Assembly: GCF_025548535.1 (NCBI RefSeq)
Contig: NZ_JAJLQW010000005.1
Span: forward strand, 248,001-312,000
Origin: Undibacterium sp. Jales W-56
GTDB taxonomy: Bacteria > Pseudomonadota > Gammaproteobacteria > Burkholderiales > Burkholderiaceae_D
Length of the DNA stretch: 64,000 nucleotides
Direction: 5' to 3'
Each line of letters begins with the position of its first letter. Position 1 is the stretch's first letter. This document shows, in pieces, positions 55,763-64,000 of this stretch. The position numbers and the translations under genes were made by a program. Under the pieces are notes generated by a model. It made no database searches. It saw nothing but the letters and a program-made list of their open reading frames with translations, and was not told where the DNA came from.

Positions 55763-57919
55763 TCAGTCGCGCTTTGGCACATAATTCAGCGTGTTGGCAG
55801 GCAGAACCCGTGCGGCTAATTTTGCATTCGTTTTGAGCAGATCGACTTCATCACTCAAAATGTGTACCGCTTCATTGAGCAATACGTCCTTGGCGTCTTT
55901 TTGCTCTTTTTCTGCAGCGATATCTGCCGCCAAATTACGTTCATTCGCTTGCAGGCCATCGTCCGCTTTGGATTTAGTTTTAGTCGCCGTTTTTCCACCG
56001 TTTTCATGCGCTTCGCGCTGCTTGACTTTGGCTTCCTGCGCTTCTTTTTCCTTACGGCGTTCCGCTTCATTCAAGGAGATGAGTTTCTTTTTGCGTAAGG
56101 CCTGAACCTCAGCGATATCTTCTTGCAGATATTGGAAATCCTTGTCCTTTGCCGTGCGTGATTCGTAGCGAACTTGCAGCATAGGCAGCAGATCGCTCAG
56201 GTCGCCGGTGGGCTTGTAATCAGCAGGTTTGATTTGCGACCACGGCAGCGCATTGTCGTAGCTTGATTCACCAAAGTTCTCTGGATCGGTCAGGCTGGGG
56301 AAGCTGATGTCAGGCGTCACGCCGCGTAACTGGGTGGTACCGCCGTTGATGCGGAAAAACTGCGCAATCGTCATCTTCAATTCACCAAATTTTGGCTTGG
56401 TATTTTGCGCCATCTGATCCAGGCTGATCAGCGTCTGCACCGTACCTTTGCCAAAGCTAGGTTCGCCAATGATGACGCCGCGGCCATAATCCTGTATCGC
56501 CGCCGCGAAAATTTCCGAGGCAGATGCCGAGCCTCGATTGATCAGCACGCCCAGCGGGCCGTTCCAGGCAACACCGGCGTCATTATCGCTTTCGACACTG
56601 ATTTTCCCTTGCGAGTTGCGTTGCTGAACGACTGGTCCTTTGTCGATAAACAAGCCGGTTAATTCAATCGCTTCTGCCAGCGAACCGCCGCCGTTATTCC
56701 GCAGATCAATCAGGACGCTGTCGACTTTTTCTTTCTTGAGTTCTTCGAGCAGGCGGGAGATATCGCGTGTCGCACTGCGGAAGTCTTTGTCGCCTTTGCG
56801 TTTGGCGTCGAAATCGAGATAAAAGGTCGGCAGCGAAATGACGCCGATCTGGCGCGTCAGATTACCGCTCTTGACGGGAATGATCGATTTTTTTGCCGCC
56901 TGTTGTTCCAGCTTGATTTTGTCGCGCAGCAAAGTCACGAGTTGATGCTTGCCGTCGAGGCTGGCATCCGCAGGCAGAATATCCAGTGTGACCACGGTGT
57001 CTTTGGCGCCGCGTATCAGGTTGACGACGTCATCGATGCGCCAGCCGATGACTTCAGTCAGCGCGCCGTTCTTGCCCTGACCGACGCCGACGATACGGTC
57101 GCCGACTTTGAGTTGTCCTGATAGTGAGGCCGGGCCGCCGGCGACCAGTTCGCGGATGGTGGTGTAATCATCGCGTTCTTGCAGAACGGCACCGATGCCG
57201 ATCAGGGAGAGCTTCATCGCGATATCAAAATCTTCGGACGCACGTGGCCCCAGATAATTCGTATGCGGCTCAATGGAGGTCGCGTAGGCATTCATGAACA
57301 TCTGGAAGGCGTCGTCGCTCTTGTATTTGCGAATGCGATTAATCGATGTGGTGTAGCGTTTATCCAGCGTCTCCCTGATTGCAGCTTCGTCTTTGCCCGC
57401 TAATTTCAAACGCAGCCAGTCATTTTTTACGCGCTTGCGCCAAAGGTCTTTCGCCTCATCTTCGGACTGTGGCCATGGCTCTTTTTCCCTAGCGTAGGAG
57501 TAACTTTCTTGCTGGGTAAAGTCGAAGCCTTTTTTCAAAATATCGCGTGCATAAGTCAGGCGATCGATCAGGCGTTTTTCATACAGGTTGAAGATCGCGA
57601 AAGGGATGTTCAGATCTTCCTGGTAGATGGCATCATCAAGTTTGGTGCGCGCGCTGGAAAATTGATTGATATCGGACTGAGTAAAGAACAGTCGCTCCGG
57701 GTCGAGTGCTTTCAGATAACGGTCAAAAATCTTTTCCGACATCGCATCGTCAAGCGGCGTCGCCTTGTAGTGGAAGCGGGTCAGGAATCGTGCGCTCAGC
57801 GCTGCGGCTTGGGATTGCTGCTGCTGGGGCAGGAGCAATTGTGGCGCCGTCGACTCTAAAGTGTCAGCATGGGTAGAGACTGCAAAAACCAGTAGCAGTC
57901 CCAATAAGTTTTTATTCAT
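55763..57919 (-). CDS. prc: Carboxy-terminal processing protease Prc (Tsp)
   Basis: A 718-residue periplasmic protease that trims or degrades proteins from the C-terminus. A signal peptide (residues 1-18), an N-terminal helical domain, a PDZ domain (about 230-320, GIGAVLQERDDYTTIRELVAGGPASLSGQLKVGDRIVGVG), and the S41 domain with the Ser in GSASASEIFAAAIQDYGRG and the Lys in EPSFGKGTVQT, 25 residues apart as in E. coli Prc. A charged C-terminal region (Lys/Glu-rich) follows. Size and order match E. coli Prc. Confidence 0.95.
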   Translation of the reverse strand: MNKNLLGLLLVFAVSTHADTLESTAPQLLLPQQQQSQAAALSARFLTRFHYKATPLDDAMSEKIFDRYLKALDPERLFFTQSDINQFSSARTKLDDAIYQEDLNIPFAIFNLYEKRLIDRLTYARDILKKGFDFTQQESYSYAREKEPWPQSEDEAKDLWRKRVKNDWLRLKLAGKDEAAIRETLDKRYTTSINRIRKYKSDDAFQMFMNAYATSIEPHTNYLGPRASEDFDIAMKLSLIGIGAVLQERDDYTTIRELVAGGPASLSGQLKVGDRIVGVGQGKNGALTEVIGWRIDDVVNLIRGAKDTVVTLDILPADASLDGKHQLVTLLRDKIKLEQQAAKKSIIPVKSGNLTRQIGVISLPTFYLDFDAKRKGDKDFRSATRDISRLLEELKKEKVDSVLIDLRNNGGGSLAEAIELTGLFIDKGPVVQQRNSQGKISVESDNDAGVAWNGPLGVLINRGSASASEIFAAAIQDYGRGVIIGEPSFGKGTVQTLISLDQMAQNTKPKFGELKMTIAQFFRINGGTTQLRGVTPDISFPSLTDPENFGESSYDNALPWSQIKPADYKPTGDLSDLLPMLQVRYESRTAKDKDFQYLQEDIAEVQALRKKKLISLNEAERRKEKEAQEAKVKQREAHENGGKTATKTKSKADDGLQANERNLAADIAAEKEQKDAKDVLLNEAVHILSDEVDLLKTNAKLAARVLPANTLNYVPKRD

Positions 57920-58210
57920 TTGCCGTTCTCCAATTCCATATTGCTAAAGCCACATGCCTGATGACGATGTGGCTGATTGCCCGCGTGACTCATTCCGTCG
58001 CATTTTGTGATGCTTCATTGATCCTGTATGACCACCAGGAAACAGAAAGGTTCGCCTGCATTATTTCAGATTAAGCAGAGTTTTGTTGAGTCCGTGAGCA
58101 TAAAGGGGAAATGGCATAGTGCTTCTGCGTATTTGTATCACTTTGTTTCCAGATTTATTTTCACTGTTTTACAATGCTTTCACGATTGTTAATAAAGTGA
58201 TTTTCCCATT

Positions 58211-58912
58211 ATGGCAAGACTTAGTCGCCTCGTGATTCCGCAGCAACTGCATCACATCATCCAGCGAGGCAATCATCATCAGGGAATTTTTCAGGACGCT
58301 GAAGACTACGCCGCCTTTTTGCAATGGCTGCGCGATGCGGCGAAGGCGTTTCAGGTAGCGATACATACTTATGTTCTGATGCCGGATCATCTGCATTTGC
58401 TGGCTACGCCCATGGATGAGGGCGGGATCGCCAAGATGATGCAATGGGTCGGTCGTCACTATGTCCCTTATTTTAATCGGAAGTACCAGCGGTCAGGCAG
58501 CTTGTGGCAGGGACGATACCGGGCGACGGTGTTGGAGGCGGAACAATACTTTTTAAAATGCAGCCTGGCCATAGAGAGTAATCCGGTCAGGGCAAAATTA
58601 GTCGGCGATGCTCAGGAATATCCCTGGTCGAGTTTTCAGCACCATATCGGTCTGAAAATTGATCCGCTGATCACCGATCATGCCGTATATTGGCAACTGG
58701 GCAATACCCCATTTCAACGTGAGGCTGCCTATAAAGAGATGATGCAAAAGCCTTTGCCCAACGCCGATGTCGTATCCATGATGGATGCGGCGCTGAAAGG
58801 GTGGTTGATCGGTTCTGCTGCGTTCAAAGCGGAAATGGTCAGGTTGACCGAGCGGCGGGTGACGCCAATGAAGCGTGGCAGACCGAGAAAAGCAGTGGAA
58901 AAACCAGGATGA
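58211..58912 (+). CDS. REP-associated tyrosine transposase (RAYT)
   Basis: A 233-residue Y1 transposase of the IS200/IS605-related RAYT class. The metal-binding HUH pair is in VLMPDHLHLLATP (His-x-His), and the nucleophilic Tyr should lie in WVGRHYVPYFNRKY; GSLWQGRYRATVLEAEQYFLKCSLAIESNPVRAKLV is a RAYT hallmark. RAYTs are single-copy host genes that may move REP palindromes. The C-terminal extension ends in KRGRPRKAVEKPG, a basic DNA-binding tail. The frame is intact. Confidence 0.92.
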   Translation: MARLSRLVIPQQLHHIIQRGNHHQGIFQDAEDYAAFLQWLRDAAKAFQVAIHTYVLMPDHLHLLATPMDEGGIAKMMQWVGRHYVPYFNRKYQRSGSLWQGRYRATVLEAEQYFLKCSLAIESNPVRAKLVGDAQEYPWSSFQHHIGLKIDPLITDHAVYWQLGNTPFQREAAYKEMMQKPLPNADVVSMMDAALKGWLIGSAAFKAEMVRLTERRVTPMKRGRPRKAVEKPG

Positions 58913-58950
58913 AGCATAATTGGTGTTTAAAATTTGCTTCAATTTACTAT

Positions 58951-59010
58951 GTCCCCAATTAAATTTATTTGAGAGTTTACCAATTTTAATTTGACTCCGA
59001 CCCTAAATTT
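58951..59010. repeat. RAYT-associated 3' sequence
   Basis: About 40 bases past the transposase stop lie GTCCCCAATTAAATTT and, 26 bases on, TTAATTTGACTCCGACCC. Similar short motifs (AATTGGGG and GGGTCRGAGTCAAATTA types) are often seen next to RAYT genes. The rest of the 164-base gap to gltB holds only the gltB promoter region. Confidence 0.4.
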
Positions 59011-59076
59011 TCTTGTTGTGATTTCTATTGCGCTGCACTATTCTACGATTCAACCCTATATTCAATGTGGAGAATC

Positions 59077-62000
59077 ATGATGCAAGCGCAAGGCCTGTAC
59101 GACCCAGCTAACGAACACGACGCCTGCGGTGTAGGCTTTGTGGCACATATCAAAGGCAAAAAATCTCATGCGATTGTTGAGCAAGGTTTATTGATCCTGA
59201 AAAATCTCGACCATCGCGGCGCGGTGGGGGCCGACAAACTGATGGGTGACGGCGCTGGTGTGCTGATTCAGATTCCCGATCAATACTATCGCGAAGAAAT
59301 GAGCAAGCAGGGCATCGCATTACCGCCGCCAGGCGAGTACGGCGTTGGCATGATCTTCCTGCCGAAAGAGCATGCATCTCGACTGGCTTGCGAGCAAGAG
59401 ATCGAGCGTGCCGTGCGTGCCGAAGGTCAGGTGGTGCTGGGCTGGCGCGATGTTCCTGTTGATACCGACATGCCCATGTCGCCGCTGGTACGTGAAAAAG
59501 AGCCGGTGATACGCCAGATTTTTATCGGCCGTGGCGCCGACATCATGGTGACCGATGCGCTGGAGCGTAAGCTGTATGTGATCCGCAAGTCCGCCGTGCA
59601 TGCGATTGAGGCATTAAAACTGATCCACGGTAAAGAATATTTTGTGCCGTCGATGTCGGCACGTACGATCGTGTACAAAGGTTTGCTGCTGGCCGACCAG
59701 GTCGGTGTGTATTACAAAGATTTGCAAGATCCCCGCTGCGTTTCCGCGCTGGCATTGGTGCATCAGCGTTTTTCCACGAATACTTTCCCTGAATGGCCGC
59801 TGGCTCATCCCTACCGCATGATTGCGCATAATGGTGAGATCAACACGGTCAAAGGCAACTTCAACTGGATGCGGGCACGCGAAGGCGTGATGAAGTCTGC
59901 CGTCTTGGGCGACGATCTGCAAAAATTGTATCCGCTGATTTTTGAAGGTCAGTCCGATACGGCCAGTTTTGATAATGCGCTGGAATTGTTGGTAATGGCA
60001 GGTTATCCAATCGCCCAGGCGATGATGATGATGATTCCGGAAGCCTGGGAAAATCACACCATGATGGATGACAATCGTCGCGCATTCTACGAATACCATG
60101 CCGCGATGATGGAGCCATGGGACGGTCCTGCGGCGATGGCGTTTACGGATGGCCGTCAAATCGGCGGTACGCTGGATCGCAACGGCTTGCGGCCTGCGCG
60201 TTATATCGTGACCGATGACGATCTGGTCGTGATGGCGTCCGAGTCCGGTGTGTTGCCGATTCCCGAATCAAAAATCATCAAGAAATGGCGTCTGCAGCCA
60301 GGCAAAATGTTCCTGATCGATCTGGATGCCGGTCGTATTATCGATGACAAGGAAATCAAGGACACTTACGCCAATGCCAAGCCTTACAAGCAATGGATTA
60401 ATTCTGTCCGCATCAAATTAAATGCGCTCAAAGCAGAGCAGGAAGTCGCTCCGTCGGCCGCGACTTTGCTGGATCAGCAGCAGGCGTTTGGATATACCCA
60501 GGAAGATTTAAAATTCCTGATGGCGCCGATGGCGAGCGGCGCTGAAGAAGCGATCGGCTCGATGGGCAATGACTCATCGCTGGCCGTCATGTCGAATAAA
60601 TTGAAGCCGTTGTACAACTATTTCAAACAGTTGTTCGCGCAAGTAACGAATCCGCCTATCGATCCTATCCGTGAGGCGATGGTGATGTCGCTGGTGTCTT
60701 TCATCGGACCAAAGCCGAATCTGCTGGACACCAACAACATCAATCCACCGATGCGTCTGGAAGTAGCGCAGCCGGTGCTGGATTTTTCCGATATTGCCAA
60801 GCTGCGCAATATCAGCGCGAATACCGGCGGCAAGTTCAAATCTTATGAACTCGATATTTGCTATCCGGTGGCGTGGGGCAAAGACGGCATAGAAGCGCGT
60901 CTGGCATCGATCTGCGCGGAGGTCGTGGATGCGGTCAAATCCGGTCACAACATCATGATCATCACGGATCGCAAGATGGATGCAGACAACGTCGCGATCC
61001 CGGCCCTGCTGGCGACTTCTACGGTCCATCAGCATTTGGTCTCTAAAGGTTTGCGCACCACTACAGGCCTGGTGGTGGAAACCGGTTCTGCCCGTGAAAC
61101 CCATCACTTCGCCCTGTTGGCAGGCTACGGCGCGGAAGCTGTGCATCCTTACCTGGCAATGCAAACGCTGGCCGCGCTGGCGAAAGATTTGCCTGGCGAC
61201 TTATCCGCAGAAAAAGCGATATACAACTACACCAAAGCCATCGGTAAAGGTCTGATGAAGGTCATGTCGAAAATGGGTATTTCGACCTACATGTCCTACT
61301 GCGGCGCACAGATTTTTGAAGCCATTGGCTTGAACAAATCCTTGGTCGATAAATACTTTAAAGGCACCGCATCGAATGTAGAGGGCATTGGTGTATTTGA
61401 GGTTGCAGAAGAGGCCTTGCGCTTGCATGCGCTGGCATTTGGTCACGATCCCGTGCTGGCCAATGCCTTGGATGCGGGCGGTGAATATGCGTTCCGTATT
61501 CGTGGCGAAGATCATATGTGGACACCAGATGCGATTGCCAAATTGCAGCATTCTACGCGTGCCAATAACTTCAATTCCTACAAAGAATACGCACAAATCA
61601 TCAATGACCAATCCAAGCGTCATATGACTTTGCGCGGCTTGTTCGAATTCAAGATTGATCCGGCTAAAGCCATTCCGCTCGATCAGGTCGAACCGGCTAA
61701 AGAAATCGTCAAGCGTTTCGCTACTGGCGCGATGTCCCTGGGCTCCATCAGTACCGAGGCGCATGCGACCTTGGCAATCGCGATGAACCGTATCGGTGGT
61801 AAATCGAATACCGGCGAAGGCGGCGAAGATCCTGCGCGTTATCAGCAGGAATTGAAAGGCATCCCGATCAAGCAGGGCGATACGCTGGCGTCGATTGTCG
61901 GCAAAGCGAATATTGAAGTAGATATGCCTTTGTTGCCGGGCGATTCTTTACGCTCCCGCATTAAGCAGGTGGCGTCCGGTCGTTTCGGCGTCACGACGGA

Positions 62001-63768
62001 ATATCTGGTTTCTGCCGATCAAATTCAGATCAAGATGGCGCAAGGCGCGAAGCCGGGCGAAGGCGGTCAGTTGCCGGGACATAAAGTATCCGAGTACATC
62101 GCCAAGCTGCGTTTCTCGGTGCCGGGTGTTGGCCTGATTTCACCGCCGCCGCATCACGATATTTACTCGATTGAAGATCTGGCGCAATTGATTCATGACC
62201 TGAAAAACGCCAATCCGAAAGCATCCATCTCAGTCAAGCTGGTGTCTGAAGTCGGTGTGGGTACCGTCGCTGCCGGCGTATCCAAAGCCAAGGCCGATCA
62301 CCTGGTGATTGCCGGTCATGACGGTGGCACCGGCGCATCCCCATTATCTTCCGTGAAGCATGCAGGCACGCCTTGGGAATTAGGTTTGTCCGAGACGCAG
62401 CAGACCTTGGTATTGAATGGCTTACGCGGTCGTGTCAGGGTGCAGGCTGACGGCCAGATGAAAACCGGCCGCGACGTGGCGATTGCCGCGATGCTGGGCG
62501 CGGATGAAATCGGTTTTGCTACCGCACCTTTAGTGGTCGAAGGTTGCATCATGATGCGTAAGTGCCATCTGAACACTTGCCCGGTCGGTGTTGCTACCCA
62601 AGACCCGGTACTCCGTGCCAAATTCTCCGGCAAGCCGGAATATGTGGTGAACTATTTCTTCTTTGTGGCAGAAGAAGTGCGTCAAATCATGGCGCAATTG
62701 GGTATCCGCACTTATGAAGAATTGATTGGCCGGGTTGACCTGCTGGACAAATCCAAAGCGATCTCGCACTGGAAAGCCAAAGGGCTGGATTTCAGCCGGA
62801 TTTTCTACCAGCCGGAAGTGTCTGCCGATACACCGATCAAGCATGTCGATGGTCAGGATCACGGCCTCGAAAACGCACTGGATAACAAGCTGATCGCGCA
62901 GGCAAAAACAGCCTTGGAAACGGGGGAAAAAGTGTCCTTCATTTCGCCGATCAAAAACCTGAACCGTACGGTCGGCACCATGCTGTCCGGCGAAGTCGCC
63001 AGACGCTATGGCCACGCCGGTTTGCCGGACGACACGATCCATATCCAGCTGCAAGGCACTGCCGGCCAGTCGGCTGGTGCGTTCCTGGCGCATGGCATCA
63101 CGCTCGATCTGGTGGGAGAAGGCAACGATTATGTCGGTAAAGGTTTGTCCGGTGGTCGTATCATCATCCGCCCGAATACCGAATTCCGTGGTTGGGCAGT
63201 CGATAACATCATTTGCGGCAATACCGTGTTGTACGGCGCGATCTCTGGCGAAGCCTATATCAATGGCGTTGCCGGTGAGCGTTTTGCAGTACGTAACTCC
63301 GGCGCCCTGGCAGTTGTTGAAGGTACCGGCGATCATGGTTGCGAATACATGACTGGCGGCACTGTCATTGTGTTGGGCGAGACAGGGCGTAACTTTGCTG
63401 CCGGTATGTCCGGCGGTATTGCCTATGTCTATGATCCTGACGGCGAATTCGAAGCGAAGTGCAATATGTCCATGGTGACATTGGAGCCGGTATTGGCAGG
63501 TGATGTGCAGGTAGCGACGCTTGATCCTTCGATCTGGCACAGCCGCTTGCGTGGTGGCGACGGTGAAACCGATGAGGCCATCTTGCGCGGCCTGATCGAA
63601 CGTCACTTCAAGCATACCGGCAGTACACGTGCGCGTAACTTGTTAGATGACTGGGCTCGCGGCCGTTCTAAATTCGTCAAAGTATTCCCGACTGAATACA
63701 AGCGTGCCCTGGCTGAAATGTTCGCCGCCAAACAAGCGCAGAACGCTAAACAGAAAATAGCGGCTTAA
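59077..63768 (+). CDS. gltB: Glutamate synthase large subunit
   Basis: A 1563-residue NADPH-dependent enzyme that makes two glutamates from glutamine and 2-oxoglutarate. N-terminal class II glutamine amidotransferase with catalytic Cys in EHDACGVGF, exposed after removal of a short propeptide; central domain; FMN-binding domain ([29 protein letters not shown]); the 3Fe-4S Cys motif [15 protein letters not shown]; and the C-terminal GXGXG beta-helix ([21 protein letters not shown]). GGAG lies 5-8 bases before the ATG at 59077; an upstream ATG at 59065 is also in frame. Confidence 0.97.
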   Translation: MMQAQGLYDPANEHDACGVGFVAHIKGKKSHAIVEQGLLILKNLDHRGAVGADKLMGDGAGVLIQIPDQYYREEMSKQGIALPPPGEYGVGMIFLPKEHASRLACEQEIERAVRAEGQVVLGWRDVPVDTDMPMSPLVREKEPVIRQIFIGRGADIMVTDALERKLYVIRKSAVHAIEALKLIHGKEYFVPSMSARTIVYKGLLLADQVGVYYKDLQDPRCVSALALVHQRFSTNTFPEWPLAHPYRMIAHNGEINTVKGNFNWMRAREGVMKSAVLGDDLQKLYPLIFEGQSDTASFDNALELLVMAGYPIAQAMMMMIPEAWENHTMMDDNRRAFYEYHAAMMEPWDGPAAMAFTDGRQIGGTLDRNGLRPARYIVTDDDLVVMASESGVLPIPESKIIKKWRLQPGKMFLIDLDAGRIIDDKEIKDTYANAKPYKQWINSVRIKLNALKAEQEVAPSAATLLDQQQAFGYTQEDLKFLMAPMASGAEEAIGSMGNDSSLAVMSNKLKPLYNYFKQLFAQVTNPPIDPIREAMVMSLVSFIGPKPNLLDTNNINPPMRLEVAQPVLDFSDIAKLRNISANTGGKFKSYELDICYPVAWGKDGIEARLASICAEVVDAVKSGHNIMIITDRKMDADNVAIPALLATSTVHQHLVSKGLRTTTGLVVETGSARETHHFALLAGYGAEAVHPYLAMQTLAALAKDLPGDLSAEKAIYNYTKAIGKGLMKVMSKMGISTYMSYCGAQIFEAIGLNKSLVDKYFKGTASNVEGIGVFEVAEEALRLHALAFGHDPVLANALDAGGEYAFRIRGEDHMWTPDAIAKLQHSTRANNFNSYKEYAQIINDQSKRHMTLRGLFEFKIDPAKAIPLDQVEPAKEIVKRFATGAMSLGSISTEAHATLAIAMNRIGGKSNTGEGGEDPARYQQELKGIPIKQGDTLASIVGKANIEVDMPLLPGDSLRSRIKQVASGRFGVTTEYLVSADQIQIKMAQGAKPGEGGQLPGHKVSEYIAKLRFSVPGVGLISPPPHHDIYSIEDLAQLIHDLKNANPKASISVKLVSEVGVGTVAAGVSKAKADHLVIAGHDGGTGASPLSSVKHAGTPWELGLSETQQTLVLNGLRGRVRVQADGQMKTGRDVAIAAMLGADEIGFATAPLVVEGCIMMRKCHLNTCPVGVATQDPVLRAKFSGKPEYVVNYFFFVAEEVRQIMAQLGIRTYEELIGRVDLLDKSKAISHWKAKGLDFSRIFYQPEVSADTPIKHVDGQDHGLENALDNKLIAQAKTALETGEKVSFISPIKNLNRTVGTMLSGEVARRYGHAGLPDDTIHIQLQGTAGQSAGAFLAHGITLDLVGEGNDYVGKGLSGGRIIIRPNTEFRGWAVDNIICGNTVLYGAISGEAYINGVAGERFAVRNSGALAVVEGTGDHGCEYMTGGTVIVLGETGRNFAAGMSGGIAYVYDPDGEFEAKCNMSMVTLEPVLAGDVQVATLDPSIWHSRLRGGDGETDEAILRGLIERHFKHTGSTRARNLLDDWARGRSKFVKVFPTEYKRALAEMFAAKQAQNAKQKIAA

Positions 63769-63889
63769 TTATGTCATTGTTGAGTCGTCGAACAAATAGC
63801 GATGTTGTCTAATGCCGCGGGCAATCGCCCGCACTGACAAATCTGATGAATACTCGGGCAAGATCCGCACCAGAATCGAAGGAAGAGAA

Positions 63890-64000
63890 ATGGGTAAAGC
63901 AACCGGTTTTATGGAATACCAGCGTTTGCAGGAAGCAAGCGAAGAGCCGCAATTACGTAAAAAGCATTACAAAGAATTTTCGCTGCGTCTGAATGATGAG
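63890..64000 (+). CDS. gltD: Glutamate synthase small subunit (start only)
   Basis: The first 37 codons are present before the window ends: MGKATGFMEYQRLQEASEE, then LRKKHYKEFSLRLNDE. The family start MGKxTGFxEYxR is clear. It follows gltB by 121 bases with GGAAGAG before the ATG. It would supply electrons from NADPH through FAD and two 4Fe-4S clusters to GltB. Confidence 0.93.
   Translation, partial: MGKATGFMEYQRLQEASEEPQLRKKHYKEFSLRLNDE

Noticed and set aside
62530..63615. A 361-codon open frame antisense to gltB
   Set aside because: It lies fully within gltB in a frame where stops are avoided by codon bias; no domain is recognisable.

Overview
This window looks like a chromosomal segment of a betaproteobacterium of the order Burkholderiales, most like Oxalobacteraceae (Undibacterium/Herminiimonas type). 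The evidence is gene order and protein character: ftsY-ftsE-ftsX-rpoH with a CIRCE operator before rpoH; a long aa3 oxidase cluster with the betaproteobacterial accessory proteins DUF2970 and DUF2909; uvrA, an MFS transporter and ssb in a row; and comF/trmL beside a BioC-like methyltransferase. Genus assignment is inference. I recognised no rRNA, tRNA or CRISPR array.

Layout. 1-6.5 kb: a DUF1365/FAD oxidoreductase pair cut by the window edge, a glutathione peroxidase, a ferritin-like diiron protein, rfaE2, trmL, comF and a bioC-like gene. 6.8-15.6 kb: cytochrome c oxidase structural genes (coxB, ctaD, ctaE), assembly factors (a 36-residue membrane protein, CtaG, SURF1, a SCO-like protein, SCO) and haem A synthesis (ctaA, ctaB). 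15.7-21.1 kb: rpoH, ftsX, ftsE, ftsY, rsmD, coaD and a ferredoxin. 21.2-31 kb is mixed: a diguanylate cyclase, a MOSC protein, a decayed integron integrase, ychF, a MATE pump, an SPFH/PH-like/ribbon-helix-helix module, a patatin-like lipase and pth. 31-34.4 kb: an FtsX/MacB-type ABC transporter with a near-consensus sigma-54 promoter and two upstream palindromes. 34.8-39.7 kb: uvrA, MFS, ssb. 39.8-45.1 kb: a copper-handling cluster (CusF-like, cupredoxin, multicopper oxidase, TolC-like, His/Cys-rich protein). 45.3-54.7 kb: two orphan histidine kinases, a porin/PstS-like pair, and an ECF sigma/anti-sigma pair divergent from an exported subtilase and a Ser/Asn/Gly-rich protein. 54.7-64 kb: a hydratase-like protein, the Prc protease, a REP-associated tyrosine transposase, gltB and the start of gltD.

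The most unusual layer is between the genes. A family of about 170-325 bp repeats with imperfect ends AGGACTTACGCAAAA...TTTTGCGTAAGTCCT occurs four times, plus a possible fifth relative. Several copies abut stop codons. One lies between uvrA and its terminator with a 7-bp flanking duplication, and another holds a nested element with its own inverted ends. Other non-coding signals are the sigma-54 promoter with paired TGTCCG-N4-CGGACA sites, a perfect CIRCE plus a sigma-32-like promoter before rpoH, and a decayed integron integrase facing away from a small cassette-like ORF.

Starts were moved from the longest ORF where a ribosome binding site, signal peptide or family length favoured an internal start. 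All family assignments come from reading motifs; no database search was run.
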